The notes beneath the pieces are model-generated. The model was not told where the DNA came from. It did not search any database and was given only the letters and a program-made list of their open reading frames with translations. Both the position numbers and the translations under genes were made by a program. DNA of 64,000 bases from Planctomycetota bacterium (GTDB taxonomy: Bacteria > Planctomycetota > UBA1135 > GCA-002686595), in assembly GCA_020638875.1 (NCBI GenBank), contig JACKHS010000013.1:1-64000 (forward strand), read 5' to 3'. Position 1 is the stretch's first letter, and every line of letters starts with the position of its first letter. This document shows positions 51,932 through 61,400 of the stretch, piece by piece.

Positions 51932-53275
51932 ATGCATCGTTTCCTTCGCGCCGTCCTGTGGGGCGGCGGTGCGCTCTGCTCGGCGGGGTGCGTCGGCTAC
52001 ACCCCGGCACCGGTCGAGCCGCGCGCGCTGCTGGCCGAGCTCGAGCGCGTCCCCTGGCGCGCTCCCGCCGACGTCGCCGTCGCGCCCGGGCCGCGCGCGC
52101 TGAGCGCCTTCGCCGTCGAGCACAACCCCGCGCTGCAGGCGTCGCGCGCCCGCGTCGAGGTGTCCGCGGCGCTGCTCGTCGAGGCCGGGCTGCTGCCCGA
52201 GCCGAGCGTCGGCTGGGACGCGATGGACGTGCTCGCCGCACAGCTCGTCGACGGGCGCTCGACGCGCGTCGACGTGCTGGCCGGCCTCGGCCTCGACGTC
52301 CCGCTCCGACGGCCTGGCGAGGGCGACGCGCTGCGCGCCGGCGCGCGCTGGAACCACGCGGCCGAGCACGCCGCGCTGCTCGCGGCCGAGTGGCGCCTCG
52401 TGAGCGCCGTGTACGTCGCCGACGAGGAGCTGCGCGTCGCGACGGAGCTGGCCGCGCAGGCGGCCGAGCTCGCGCGCCTCGCGGAGCGCACCGAGGCGCA
52501 CTTCCGCGCGGCGCAGGAGGCCGGCGCGGCCAGCGCCATCGAGGCCAACCTCGCGCGCGGGGAGCTGCGCCGGTTGCGCGTCGAGCACGTGCGCGCCGAG
52601 GCGCGGCGCGAGGCGGCGCGCAGGCACCTGGCCGAGCTCCTCGGCCTGCCGCCGTCCGCGGCGCTCGTGCCCGGAGCGGCCGAGGATCCGCTGGAGCGCG
52701 CCGCGAGGCTGCAGGACGACGAAGGGCTCGCCGTGCGCGCGCTCGCGGTGCGCCCCGACCTCGCCGCGCTGAGCGCGCGCTACGGCGCGACCGAGGCGGC
52801 GCTGCGGCTGGCGGTCGCGACGCAGTACCCGCGCGTGACCGTCGGCACCGGGCTCTCGTTGAGCCTGCCGCTGGGGCAATGGCGGACGCGCGCGGCCATC
52901 GCGGCCGCGCAGGCCGAGCGCGCGCGCGCGGGCGAGGAGCTGCGCGCGGCGGTGCACGCCCTGCGCGCGGAGCTGGCCGACGCGCAGGCCGCGTATCGAC
53001 TCGCGAGCGAGGAGCTCGAGCTCGTCGAGCGCGAGCTGCTGCCCAACGCCGAGGAGAGCCTCGCGCTCGCGCGCGCCGCGCTCGAGGTCGGCGAGGCCTC
53101 GCTGCTCGAGACCCTGGCCCTGCAACGCGCGCTCGCCGAAGCGCGCACACGCGACGCCGAGGCCCGCGGCGTGCGCGCCAAGGCCGCCTGGGAGTTGCTC
53201 GCCGCCGCCGGCGAACTGCTCGCCCCGGCCACCGACTCCGTTCCTGCTGCCCTCGACGAGGACCCCGCCCGATGA
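51932..53275 (+). CDS. czcC: Outer-membrane efflux protein, CzcC-like (TolC family)
   Basis: 447 residues. The N-terminus AVLWGGGALCSAGCVGYTPA is a lipoprotein signal. Two TolC repeats: LSAFAVEHNPALQASRARVE and LAVRPDLAALSARYGATEAA mark their starts, with long amphipathic helices and short strands (YPRVTVGTGLSLSLPLGQWR). It forms the trimeric outer-membrane channel of a tripartite pump. Its stop overlaps the next gene's start (ATGA at 53272-53275), so it is translated together with the adaptor. Confidence 0.88.
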   Translation: MHRFLRAVLWGGGALCSAGCVGYTPAPVEPRALLAELERVPWRAPADVAVAPGPRALSAFAVEHNPALQASRARVEVSAALLVEAGLLPEPSVGWDAMDVLAAQLVDGRSTRVDVLAGLGLDVPLRRPGEGDALRAGARWNHAAEHAALLAAEWRLVSAVYVADEELRVATELAAQAAELARLAERTEAHFRAAQEAGAASAIEANLARGELRRLRVEHVRAEARREAARRHLAELLGLPPSAALVPGAAEDPLERAARLQDDEGLAVRALAVRPDLAALSARYGATEAALRLAVATQYPRVTVGTGLSLSLPLGQWRTRAAIAAAQAERARAGEELRAAVHALRAELADAQAAYRLASEELELVERELLPNAEESLALARAALEVGEASLLETLALQRALAEARTRDAEARGVRAKAAWELLAAAGELLAPATDSVPAALDEDPAR

Positions 53276-54690
53276 CGCTCGACCCGCGCACGCTCCCCTC
53301 GCTGTTCCTCCTCGCTGCGCTCGTCGCGAGCTGTCACGACGGTGGAGTCCACGACACCCACGACGCTCACGCCGACGGCGCGTCGGCGACGCACGCGGAC
53401 CACGACGACGGGGAGCACGACGGCGAGGAAGGCCGCGTTCACCTCTCGCCGCGGCAGGTGCAGGCCGCCGGGCTCGAGTTCGTCGTGGCCGGGCCGGGGC
53501 GCGTGGTCGAAGCGCTGACGCTGACGGGGCGCGTCGAGCCCAACGCCGACGCGGTGCTGCACGTCACGCCGCGCGTGGCCGGGCGCGTGCGCAGCGTCCA
53601 CAAGCAGCTCGGCGACGACGTCGCGGTGGGCGAGCTCCTCTGCGTGCTCGACAGCGTCGAGCTGGGCGAGGCGGCCGCCGAGCTCCTGCGCGCGCGCGCC
53701 GCGACGAGCGCGGTCGAGGGCACGCTCGCCGCGCGGCGCGCGCTGTTCGAGCGTCGGCGCAGCGAGCTGGTGGAGGTGCTCGACGGCTCGGTCGCGGTGC
53801 ACGAGCGCGTGTACGAGCGCGAGCAGGAGCTGCAGCGCAAAGCCGTCTCGACGCTGCGCCCGCTGCTGGAGGCCGAGCAGGCGCTCGCGCTCGCGCGTCT
53901 CGCGCGCGAGCAGCAGCTCGCCGAGCTCGACGCGGAGCGGGACGAGGCGCTGCTCGCGCTCGAGGCCGACCTCGGGCTCTTGCGCATCGATCGCGACGCC
54001 GCGCGGCAACGCCTGCAGACGCTCGGGCTCTCCGACGAGGAACTCGCGGGGCTCGCGGCCGGCTCCGACCTGCTCGCCGGCGCGTACCGCGTGCTGGCCT
54101 CGGGCGCGGGGGTCGTCGTCGATCGCCACGCCTCGGTCGGCGAGTACGTCGAGGCGGGCGCGAAGCTCTACGTCGTCGAGGACCTCGCGAGCGTGTGGTT
54201 CGTGGCCTCGGCGTTCGAGGGGCAGCTCCGTCACGTGCGCGGCGGACAGCCCGCGGCCGTGCGCCTCGACGCGTTCCCCGACGTGGAGCTCGCCGGCGCG
54301 GTGGGCTTCGTCGGGTTCCACATCGACCCCGCCAGCCGCTCCGCGGGCGTGCGCGTGACGCTCGCGAACGACGCGCTCGCGAGCTGGCCCGAGGAGCTCC
54401 CGCTGCGCCCCGGGATGTTCGGCCGCGTCGAGCTGGAGACGGCCACGCGCGAGGCGGCGGTCGTGTTGCCCGAGCGCGCGCTCGTGCACGACGATCCGGG
54501 CGACGCGGTCTTCGTCGAGCGCGAACCCGGCGTCTACGAGCGGCGCGCGGTGCGCACGCGCGCCGCCGCGCACGCGCTGGTCGAAGTGCTGAGCGGCGTC
54601 ACCGCGGGCGAGCGCGTCGTCGTGGCCGGCACTTTCCTGCTCGAGTCGGCCGGCAAGAGCGGCGAGCTCGGCGGCGGGCACAGTCACTAG
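53272..54690 (+). CDS. czcB: Periplasmic adaptor, CzcB/CusB-like
   Basis: 472 residues. A lipoprotein-type signal (SLFLLAALVASCHD) precedes a His/Asp-rich segment (HDGGVHDTHDAHADGASATH and beyond, about residues 20-50) able to bind metal ions. The membrane-fusion fold follows: RVEPNADAVLHVTPRVAGRV with the lipoyl half-motif, a long coiled coil (about 130-250), ASGAGVVVDRHASVGEYVEA as second half, and the beta-barrel with PGMFGRVELETATREAAVVL. The C-terminal tail GGGHSH is again His-rich. Joins the RND pump to the outer-membrane channel. ATG 53272 overlaps czcC. Confidence 0.9.
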   Translation: MTLDPRTLPSLFLLAALVASCHDGGVHDTHDAHADGASATHADHDDGEHDGEEGRVHLSPRQVQAAGLEFVVAGPGRVVEALTLTGRVEPNADAVLHVTPRVAGRVRSVHKQLGDDVAVGELLCVLDSVELGEAAAELLRARAATSAVEGTLAARRALFERRRSELVEVLDGSVAVHERVYEREQELQRKAVSTLRPLLEAEQALALARLAREQQLAELDAERDEALLALEADLGLLRIDRDAARQRLQTLGLSDEELAGLAAGSDLLAGAYRVLASGAGVVVDRHASVGEYVEAGAKLYVVEDLASVWFVASAFEGQLRHVRGGQPAAVRLDAFPDVELAGAVGFVGFHIDPASRSAGVRVTLANDALASWPEELPLRPGMFGRVELETATREAAVVLPERALVHDDPGDAVFVEREPGVYERRAVRTRAAAHALVEVLSGVTAGERVVVAGTFLLESAGKSGELGGGHSH

Positions 54691-54700
54691 GAGCGCGCCC

Positions 54701-57700
54701 ATGGTCAACCGCCTGATCGACTTCTCGCTCGACAACCGCCTGATCGTCCTGATCGGCTGGCTGCTCGTGGTGGCGCTCGGCCTCGACTCGCTGCGCAAGC
54801 TGCCGATCGACGCCGTCCCCGACGTCACGAACACGCAGGTCCAGCTCCTCACGAACAGCCCCGGACTCGCGCCGCAAGAGGTCGAGTCGTTCATCACCTT
54901 CCCGGTCGAGACCGCCATGAGCGGCTTGCCCGGCGTCGAGCAGGTGCGCTCGGTGTCCAAGTTCGGCCTGTCGGTCGTGACCGTGGTCTTCGAGGAGGGC
55001 ACCGATCTGTACTGGGCGCGCCAGCTCGTGTCGGAGCGCCTGTCGCAGTCGCGCGCGGAGATCCCCGAGGGCTACGGGGAGCCCGAGCTGGGGCCGATCT
55101 CCACCGGCCTCGGCGAGGTCTACCAGTTCGAGGTGCGCGGCGAGGGCTACAGCGCGATGGAGCTGCGCGACGTGCTGGACTGGAACCTCGCGCCGCAGCT
55201 CCGCGCCGTGCCGGGCGTGGTCGAGGTCAACGCGTTCGGCGGCGAGCTGCGCACGTTCCAGGTCACGCTCGACCCGGACGCGCTGCGCGGCTACGGCATC
55301 CCGCTCGCGCGCGTGTTCGACGCGCTCGAGCGCAACAACCGCAACGTGGGCGGCGGCTACCTCGTGCACGCCGACGAGCAGTACCTGATCCGCGGCGAGG
55401 GCCTGGTGTCGAGCCTCGCGGACCTCGCGCGCGTCGTCGTCGCGCAGGACGCGCGTGGGACGCCGGTCTACCTGGCCGACCTCGGCCGCGCCGAGTTCGC
55501 GCCGATGATCCGCCAGGGGGCCGTGACGCGCGACGGACGCGGCGAGGCGGTGGTGGGGGTCGTGATGATGCTCATGGGCGCGAACTCGCGCACCGTCGCG
55601 GCGGACGTCCACGCGCGCGTGCGGGAGCTGCAGCGCACGTTGCCCGACGGCGTCACGATCGACACCTTCTACGACCGGACCGAGCTGATCGAGCGCACGC
55701 TGCACACCGTCGCGCGCAACCTGCTCGAGGGCGGCTTGCTCGTGGTCGTCGTGCTGCTGCTGCTGCTCGGCAGTCTGCGCGGCGGCCTGATGGTGGCCGC
55801 GGTGATCCCGCTGTCGATGCTGGTCGCGGTCACGCTCATGCGCTGGTGGGGGCTCTCGGGCAACCTAATGTCCCTCGGCGCGGTCGACTTCGGGATCATC
55901 GTCGACGGCGCCGTCGTGATCGTGGAGGGCATCGTCGCGTACCTCGCGCTGCACCGCGACGACGACGGCCGCAGCCACCACGAGAAGGTGCGCGCGGCCT
56001 GCCACCAGGTGGCGCGGCCGGTGCTGTTCGCCGTCGGCATCATCATCCTCGTCTACCTGCCGATCCTCGCGCTGCGCGGCATCGAGGGGAAGATGTTCCG
56101 GCCGATGGCCCTGACCGTGGTGTTCGCCATGGCGGGGTCGCTGCTCGCCGCGCTGACGTTGATGCCGGTGCTCGCCTCGCTGTTGCTGCGGCGGCCCGTC
56201 GAACGCGAGCCGTTGCTCGCGCGCCTGGCGCGGCGCGCGTACGAACCGCTGCTCGCGCACACGGCGGCGCACCCCGGGCGCATGGCCGGCACTGCGCTCG
56301 TCGTGTTCGTGCTCAGCTTGGCCTCGACGCCTTTCCTCGGCGCGGAGTTCATCCCCAAGCTCGACGAGGGCGCGATCGCCATGCAGATCTGGCGACTGCC
56401 GAGCATCTCGCTGGAGAGCTCGAACGAGCTCAGCACGCGGGCCGAGGCGATCGCCAAGGGCTTCCCCGAGGTGCGCACGGTCGTCTCGCGCACCGGGCGC
56501 GCGGAGATCGCCACCGATCCCATGGGCGTCGAGATCTCCGATACCTACCTGATGCTCGCGCCGCCGGACACCTGGCGCTTCCCGTCGAAGGACGCGCTGA
56601 TCGCGGCGCTCGACGCCGAGCTGCGCGAGGCGCTGCCGGGCGTGCTGTTCAGCTACTCCCAGCCCATCGAGCTGCGCGTGGACGAGCTCATCAGCGGCGT
56701 GCGCTCCGAGGTCGGCATCAAGGTCTTCGCCGGCGACGGGACGCTCGACCAGATGCGCGCCGTGGCCGAGCGCGTCGCCGCCGTGGTGCGCGAGGTGCCC
56801 GGGATGGCCGAGGTGAAGGTGGAGCAGACCGGCGGGCTGCCCACGTTGACGGCGGACGTCGACCGCGAGGCCGTCGCGCGGGTCGGCGTCGACGCGCAGG
56901 ACGTGCTCGACGTCGTGGAGGCCGTCGGCGGCGCGCGCGTGGGGACCGTCGTGCAGGGACAGCGGCGCTACGCGCTGCAGGTGCGCTTCGACGACGAGGC
57001 CCGCGCGAGCCTGGAGGCGCTGCGCGGCCTGCCCATCGGGTTGCCCGCCGCGGCCGGCGGGCCGGCGCCTTGGGTGCCGCTCGAGCAACTCGCCGACCTG
57101 CGCGTGCGCGAGGGCCCCGCGCAGATCAGCCGGGAGCACGCGCAGCGCAAGATCACCGTCGAGCTCAACGTCCGCGGTCGTGACCTCGCCTCCGCCGTCG
57201 CCGAGGCGCGCGAGCGCGTGGCGGCCGAGGTCGACCTGCCGCCCGGCTGGTCGATCGAGTGGGGCGGTCAGTTCGAGAACCTCAGCGCCGCCTCGCAGCG
57301 CCTGTTGCTGCTCGTGCCGCTCGCGCTGCTGCTCATCTTCACGCTGCTGTACTCGACCTTCGGTTCGACGCGGCTGGCGCTGTTGATCTTCCTGAACGTC
57401 CCGCTCGCGCTGACGGGCGGGCTCGCGGCGCTCTGGTTGCGGGGCTATCCGTTCTCGATCTCGGCCGGCGTGGGCTTCATCGCGCTCTTCGGCATCGCCG
57501 TGATGAACGGTGTCGTGCTGGTGTCGTCGGTCGTGCAGCGCCGCGCCGACGGCGCGCCCCCCGCGGTCGCGGCCCTGGGCGCCGCGCGGTCGCGCCTGCG
57601 GCCCGTGCTGATGACGGCTTCGACGGACATCATCGGGTTCCTGCCCATGGCGGTCGCGCTGAGCGCGGGCGCCGAGGTGCAGCGACCGCTCGCCACCGTC

Positions 57701-57787
57701 GTGATCGGCGGCCTGGTGACGTCCACGCTCCTGACGCTGTTCGTGTTGCCCGCCGTCTACCCCTGGTTCGCGCGGCGGGCGGCCTGA
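54701..57787 (+). CDS. czcA: Heavy-metal RND transporter, CzcA type
   Basis: 1028 residues, complete. RKLPIDAVPDVTNTQVQLLT near the N-terminus and the duplicated 12-TM RND architecture (TM2-6 at about 335-490, TM8-12 at about 865-1025). TM4 contains AVDFGIIVDGAVVIVEG at about residues 393-409, with the DFGxxxD and E pattern of the HME1 subgroup (Zn, Co, Cd, Ni), whereas Cu/Ag pumps have a different TM4 sequence. The transporter uses the proton gradient to expel divalent cations. Third gene of the czcCBA operon; it ends adjacent to a convergent lipoprotein gene. Confidence 0.93.
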   Translation: MVNRLIDFSLDNRLIVLIGWLLVVALGLDSLRKLPIDAVPDVTNTQVQLLTNSPGLAPQEVESFITFPVETAMSGLPGVEQVRSVSKFGLSVVTVVFEEGTDLYWARQLVSERLSQSRAEIPEGYGEPELGPISTGLGEVYQFEVRGEGYSAMELRDVLDWNLAPQLRAVPGVVEVNAFGGELRTFQVTLDPDALRGYGIPLARVFDALERNNRNVGGGYLVHADEQYLIRGEGLVSSLADLARVVVAQDARGTPVYLADLGRAEFAPMIRQGAVTRDGRGEAVVGVVMMLMGANSRTVAADVHARVRELQRTLPDGVTIDTFYDRTELIERTLHTVARNLLEGGLLVVVVLLLLLGSLRGGLMVAAVIPLSMLVAVTLMRWWGLSGNLMSLGAVDFGIIVDGAVVIVEGIVAYLALHRDDDGRSHHEKVRAACHQVARPVLFAVGIIILVYLPILALRGIEGKMFRPMALTVVFAMAGSLLAALTLMPVLASLLLRRPVEREPLLARLARRAYEPLLAHTAAHPGRMAGTALVVFVLSLASTPFLGAEFIPKLDEGAIAMQIWRLPSISLESSNELSTRAEAIAKGFPEVRTVVSRTGRAEIATDPMGVEISDTYLMLAPPDTWRFPSKDALIAALDAELREALPGVLFSYSQPIELRVDELISGVRSEVGIKVFAGDGTLDQMRAVAERVAAVVREVPGMAEVKVEQTGGLPTLTADVDREAVARVGVDAQDVLDVVEAVGGARVGTVVQGQRRYALQVRFDDEARASLEALRGLPIGLPAAAGGPAPWVPLEQLADLRVREGPAQISREHAQRKITVELNVRGRDLASAVAEARERVAAEVDLPPGWSIEWGGQFENLSAASQRLLLLVPLALLLIFTLLYSTFGSTRLALLIFLNVPLALTGGLAALWLRGYPFSISAGVGFIALFGIAVMNGVVLVSSVVQRRADGAPPAVAALGAARSRLRPVLMTASTDIIGFLPMAVALSAGAEVQRPLATVVIGGLVTSTLLTLFVLPAVYPWFARRAA

Positions 57788-58303
57788 TCAGCGCGGCGGG
57801 TTCCAGCCGAACTGGTAGCAGCCCGACTGCGCGCGCAGCTTGTCCTCGGCCGCCGCGCAGTCGGCCTGGGTGGGCGCGCTCGCGACGTGGCAGGGCGCGT
57901 GGTCGACGCAGTAGACGACGCCCGGCGTGCGCTGGTCGGGGCGCGCGTCGTAGACCGCGCGCAGCGCGTCGAAGAGGTCGTACATGCGCCCGTCGGAGAC
58001 CTCCTCGCTGACCTCGGCCAGCACGGAACCCGCGCCGTCTTCCGCGCGGAAGACGAACAGCTCGGCGCGGCCGCGCGAATCGGCGCGCGTCAGCGCGTAG
58101 CGGTCCCCGGCGAGCCCGCGCGCGTCCTGGTGGAAGTCGTACGCGGCGTCGTCGAGCGACCATCCGGCCTTCGCCAGCGCGTCGACGAGCTCGGCGTGCG
58201 TCGCGTCGTGGCGCGTGGCGAACGCCGTGGTGGCCTCGCGCGACGGGTAGACGACGCAGGCCGAGAGCAGCGCGAGGAGCGTCGCGAGCGCGATGTGCTT
58301 CAT
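57788..58303 (-). CDS. Hypothetical lipoprotein
   Basis: 171 residues from ATG 58303. Lipobox MKHIALATLLALLSACVVYP. The mature part has two conserved-looking blocks (ELVDALAKAGWSLDDAAYDF, LFDALRAVYDARPDQRTPGV) and ends in VVYCVDHAPCHVASAPTQAD with cysteines near YCVDHAPC, DCAAAEDK and SGCYQFG that may form disulphides. The stop codon directly abuts the stop of czcA (convergent, no gap). No family known to me. Confidence 0.7.
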   Translation of the reverse strand: MKHIALATLLALLSACVVYPSREATTAFATRHDATHAELVDALAKAGWSLDDAAYDFHQDARGLAGDRYALTRADSRGRAELFVFRAEDGAGSVLAEVSEEVSDGRMYDLFDALRAVYDARPDQRTPGVVYCVDHAPCHVASAPTQADCAAAEDKLRAQSGCYQFGWNPPR

Positions 58304-58438
58304 GGGTGGGCCTTGTGCGTAGAGAGCTGCAATTCCGTCCGAGGCGGCGCCTCGCGACGCGGGTGGACCTTAGAGTAGCGCGCCTCCAAGGCCGCTCGCG
58401 ACCCCCCGACAGATCCCTTCCGAGCCCCAGTTGTAGCC

Positions 58439-61400
58439 ATGAGCATCGACGCCAACGCCGCCGGGCAAGACGCCTGCGCCGGCACCGAAGACTTCGCCCT
58501 CGGGATCGAGGGCTTCTCCTGGGCCGACCTCCACCGCGCCGAACGCCTCGCCGACCTGCACCAGGCGTTCCTCGCGTGGTTCCGCGAGGCGGACACCGAC
58601 CTCGCGCCGCGTTGGGACGCGTACCGCGCCGACACGTCCACGCTCAACGCGATCGACGAGTCGCGGCTGCTGATCGAGGTCGGGCGCTACGTGTCGCGCT
58701 TCGTCGCCAAGCTCTTCAACATCGAGGAGCCCAAGCAGAAGCGCGAGGCCTACCTCAAGCTGCGCAAGCGCGTCTACGAGCTCGAGAAGCCGTTCCTCAA
58801 GAAGCTCGTCAAGAAGGTCAAGGTCGACGGGCTGGACGCCGCCGAGACGCGCACGCGGGCCTCGCGCCTCGTCGCCGCGCTGCCGGGCGTCGCGGGCTTC
58901 GACCTGTGCGACGAGGAGGTCTTCGCCGGCTGCGTGCTGCGGCTGCTCGAGCGCGAGCCGGGCGAGCCGGCGCTCGCGGGCGACAGCCTGACGGTGGAGG
59001 GAGCGCTGCAGTTGCTGGCGGCCGACCTGCGCCTGCGCCTCGACGGCGGCGACCCCGGCGTCAAGCAGTGGAAGTTCACGCGCGAGCTCGAGGAGATGGA
59101 CTTCGAGAAGGGCCTGGTCGCCTTCCAGCACCCGGCGGGCGAGCTGCCCGAGGCGATGGTCGGCCCCGAGACGACGCGCCGCCGCCGCGACGGCTTCAAG
59201 CTGACCGACCGCCGCGCGAGCGTGACCGAGGTGCTCAAGCAGGTCGACCAGTGCCTGTTCTGCCACGACCGCGAGAAGGACTCGTGCCACAAAGGGCTCT
59301 ACGAGAAGGACGGCGCGGTCAAGCGCAACCCGGTCGGCATCAAGCTCGAGGGCTGCCCGCTGGACGAGCGCATCTCCGAGATGCACGAGCTCTACGGCGA
59401 CGGCGACCCCATCGCGGCGCTCGCGATGGTGATGATCGACAACCCGATGTGCCCGGGCACCGGCCACCGGATCTGCAACGACTGCATGAAGTCGTGCGTC
59501 TACCAGAAGCAGGAGCCGGTCAACATCCCGCAGATCGAGACGCGCGTGCTGGTCGACAGCCTCGACCTGCCGTACGGCACCGAGGTGTTCCTGCTGCTCA
59601 CGCGCTGGAACCCGCTCAACGTCCAGCGCCCGTACGCGCTGCCCTACAACGGCATCAACGTGCTCGTCGTCGGCATGGGGCCGGCGGGCTACACGCTGGC
59701 GCACTACCTGTCGCAGGAAGGCTTCGGCGTGCAGGCCGTCGACGGTCTGAAGGTCGAGCCGCTGCCGTTCGAGCAGACCGGGCGCATCGGCGCCGGCGGC
59801 GGCCTCGGTGACGGCGAGGCGCTGCCCGAGCCCATCGAGAACTACCGCTCGACGACCTCGGAGTGCGACGAGCGCGTGCTGCTCGGCTTCGGCGGCGTGT
59901 CGGAGTACGGCATCACCGTGCGGTGGGACAAGAACTTCCTGTCGCTGCCGTACCTCTCGCTGCTGCGTCGCGAGCACTTCGAGCTGCACGGCGGCGTGCG
60001 CTTCGGCGGCACCGTCGAGATCGAGGACGCCTGGGCGGCCGGCATCGACCACATCGCCATCGCCACGGGCGCCGGCAAGCCGACCGTCGTGCCGATGAAG
60101 GGCAACCTCTCGCGCGGCATCCGCAAGGCGTCGGACTTCCTCATGGCGCTGCAGCTCACCGGCGCGTTCAAGAAGGACGCCCTGGCGAACCTGCAGCTGC
60201 GCCTGCCGGTGCTGGTCATCGGCGGCGGTCTGACGGGCGTCGACACGGCCACCGAGGCCATCGCGTACTACCCCGTGCAGGTCGAGAAGCTCACCGGCCG
60301 CTACGACGTGCTCTGCCAGGAGTTCGGCGAGGAGGTCGTGCGCGGGTTCTTCAGCGACGAGGAGCGCGGCATCCTCGACGAGTTCGTGGCGCACGGCCGC
60401 GAGGTCGCGGAGGAGCGCTCGCGTGCGGCGCGCGCCGGCGAGGAGCCCTGCTTCGCGCCGCTCGTGGCCAAGTGGGGCGGCGTGCGGCTCGTGTACCGCA
60501 AGTCCATGCAGGACGCGCCGGCCTATCGCCTCAACCACGAGGAGATCATCAAGGCCTTCGAGGAGGGCATCGTCTTCGTCGACCACATGGCGCCCACCGA
60601 GGCGAAGGTCGACAAGTACGGCGCGCTCGAGAGCGTCGACTTCGAGCGACAGCACGTCAACGCCGAGGGCAAGTGGCGCGGCACCGGTGAGATCGTGAAC
60701 CTGCCGGCGCGGACCATGCTCGTCGCCGCGGGCACCAGCCCGAACATCATGTACGAGAAGGAGCACCGCGGCACCTTCCGCCTCGACGAGTGGGAGTGGT
60801 TCTTCGAGATCAACAAGCAGGGCGGCGCCGGCCTGCAGGCCTTGAAGGGCGGCCGCGACGAAGCGGGCCCCGGCTTCTTCACGTCCTACGCCGACGGCAA
60901 GCACTCGATCAGCGTCTACGGCGACAACCACCCCGTGTACGCGGGCAACGTGGTGAAGGCCATGGCCTCGGCGCGCGACGGCTATCGCGACGTGATCGCG
61001 ACCTTCGCCGACCGCCTCGCGGCCGCGTCGCTCGAGCCGGCAGCCATCGCGGCGCGCAAGGACGCCTGGCGCCAGGTCTCCGGCAAGCTCGCGTACGACC
61101 TCGACGCCAAGGTGCACGAGGTCAACCGCCTGACGCCGACGATCACCGAGGTCGTCGTGCACGCCCCCGCGGCGGCGCGCAACTTCAAGCCCGGCCAGTT
61201 CTACCGCCTGCAGAACTACGACGCGCACGCGGCGGTCGTGGACGGTACGCGCCTGGCGCTCGAGGGCATCGCGTTGACCGGCGCGTGGACCGACGTGTCG
61301 AAGGGCCTGATGGGCCTGATCGTGCTCGAGATGGGCGTCTCGTCGCGCCTGTGCGCGACGCTGCAGCCCGGCGAGCCCGTGGTCGTCATGGGCCCGACCG

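Noticed and set aside
47728..51933. 1401-codon open frame on the minus strand
   Set aside because: It is Arg/Ala/Pro-rich shadow coding opposite and across the kinase and the genes at 50-51.8 kb, which carry clear domain motifs. Very high GC keeps antisense frames open.
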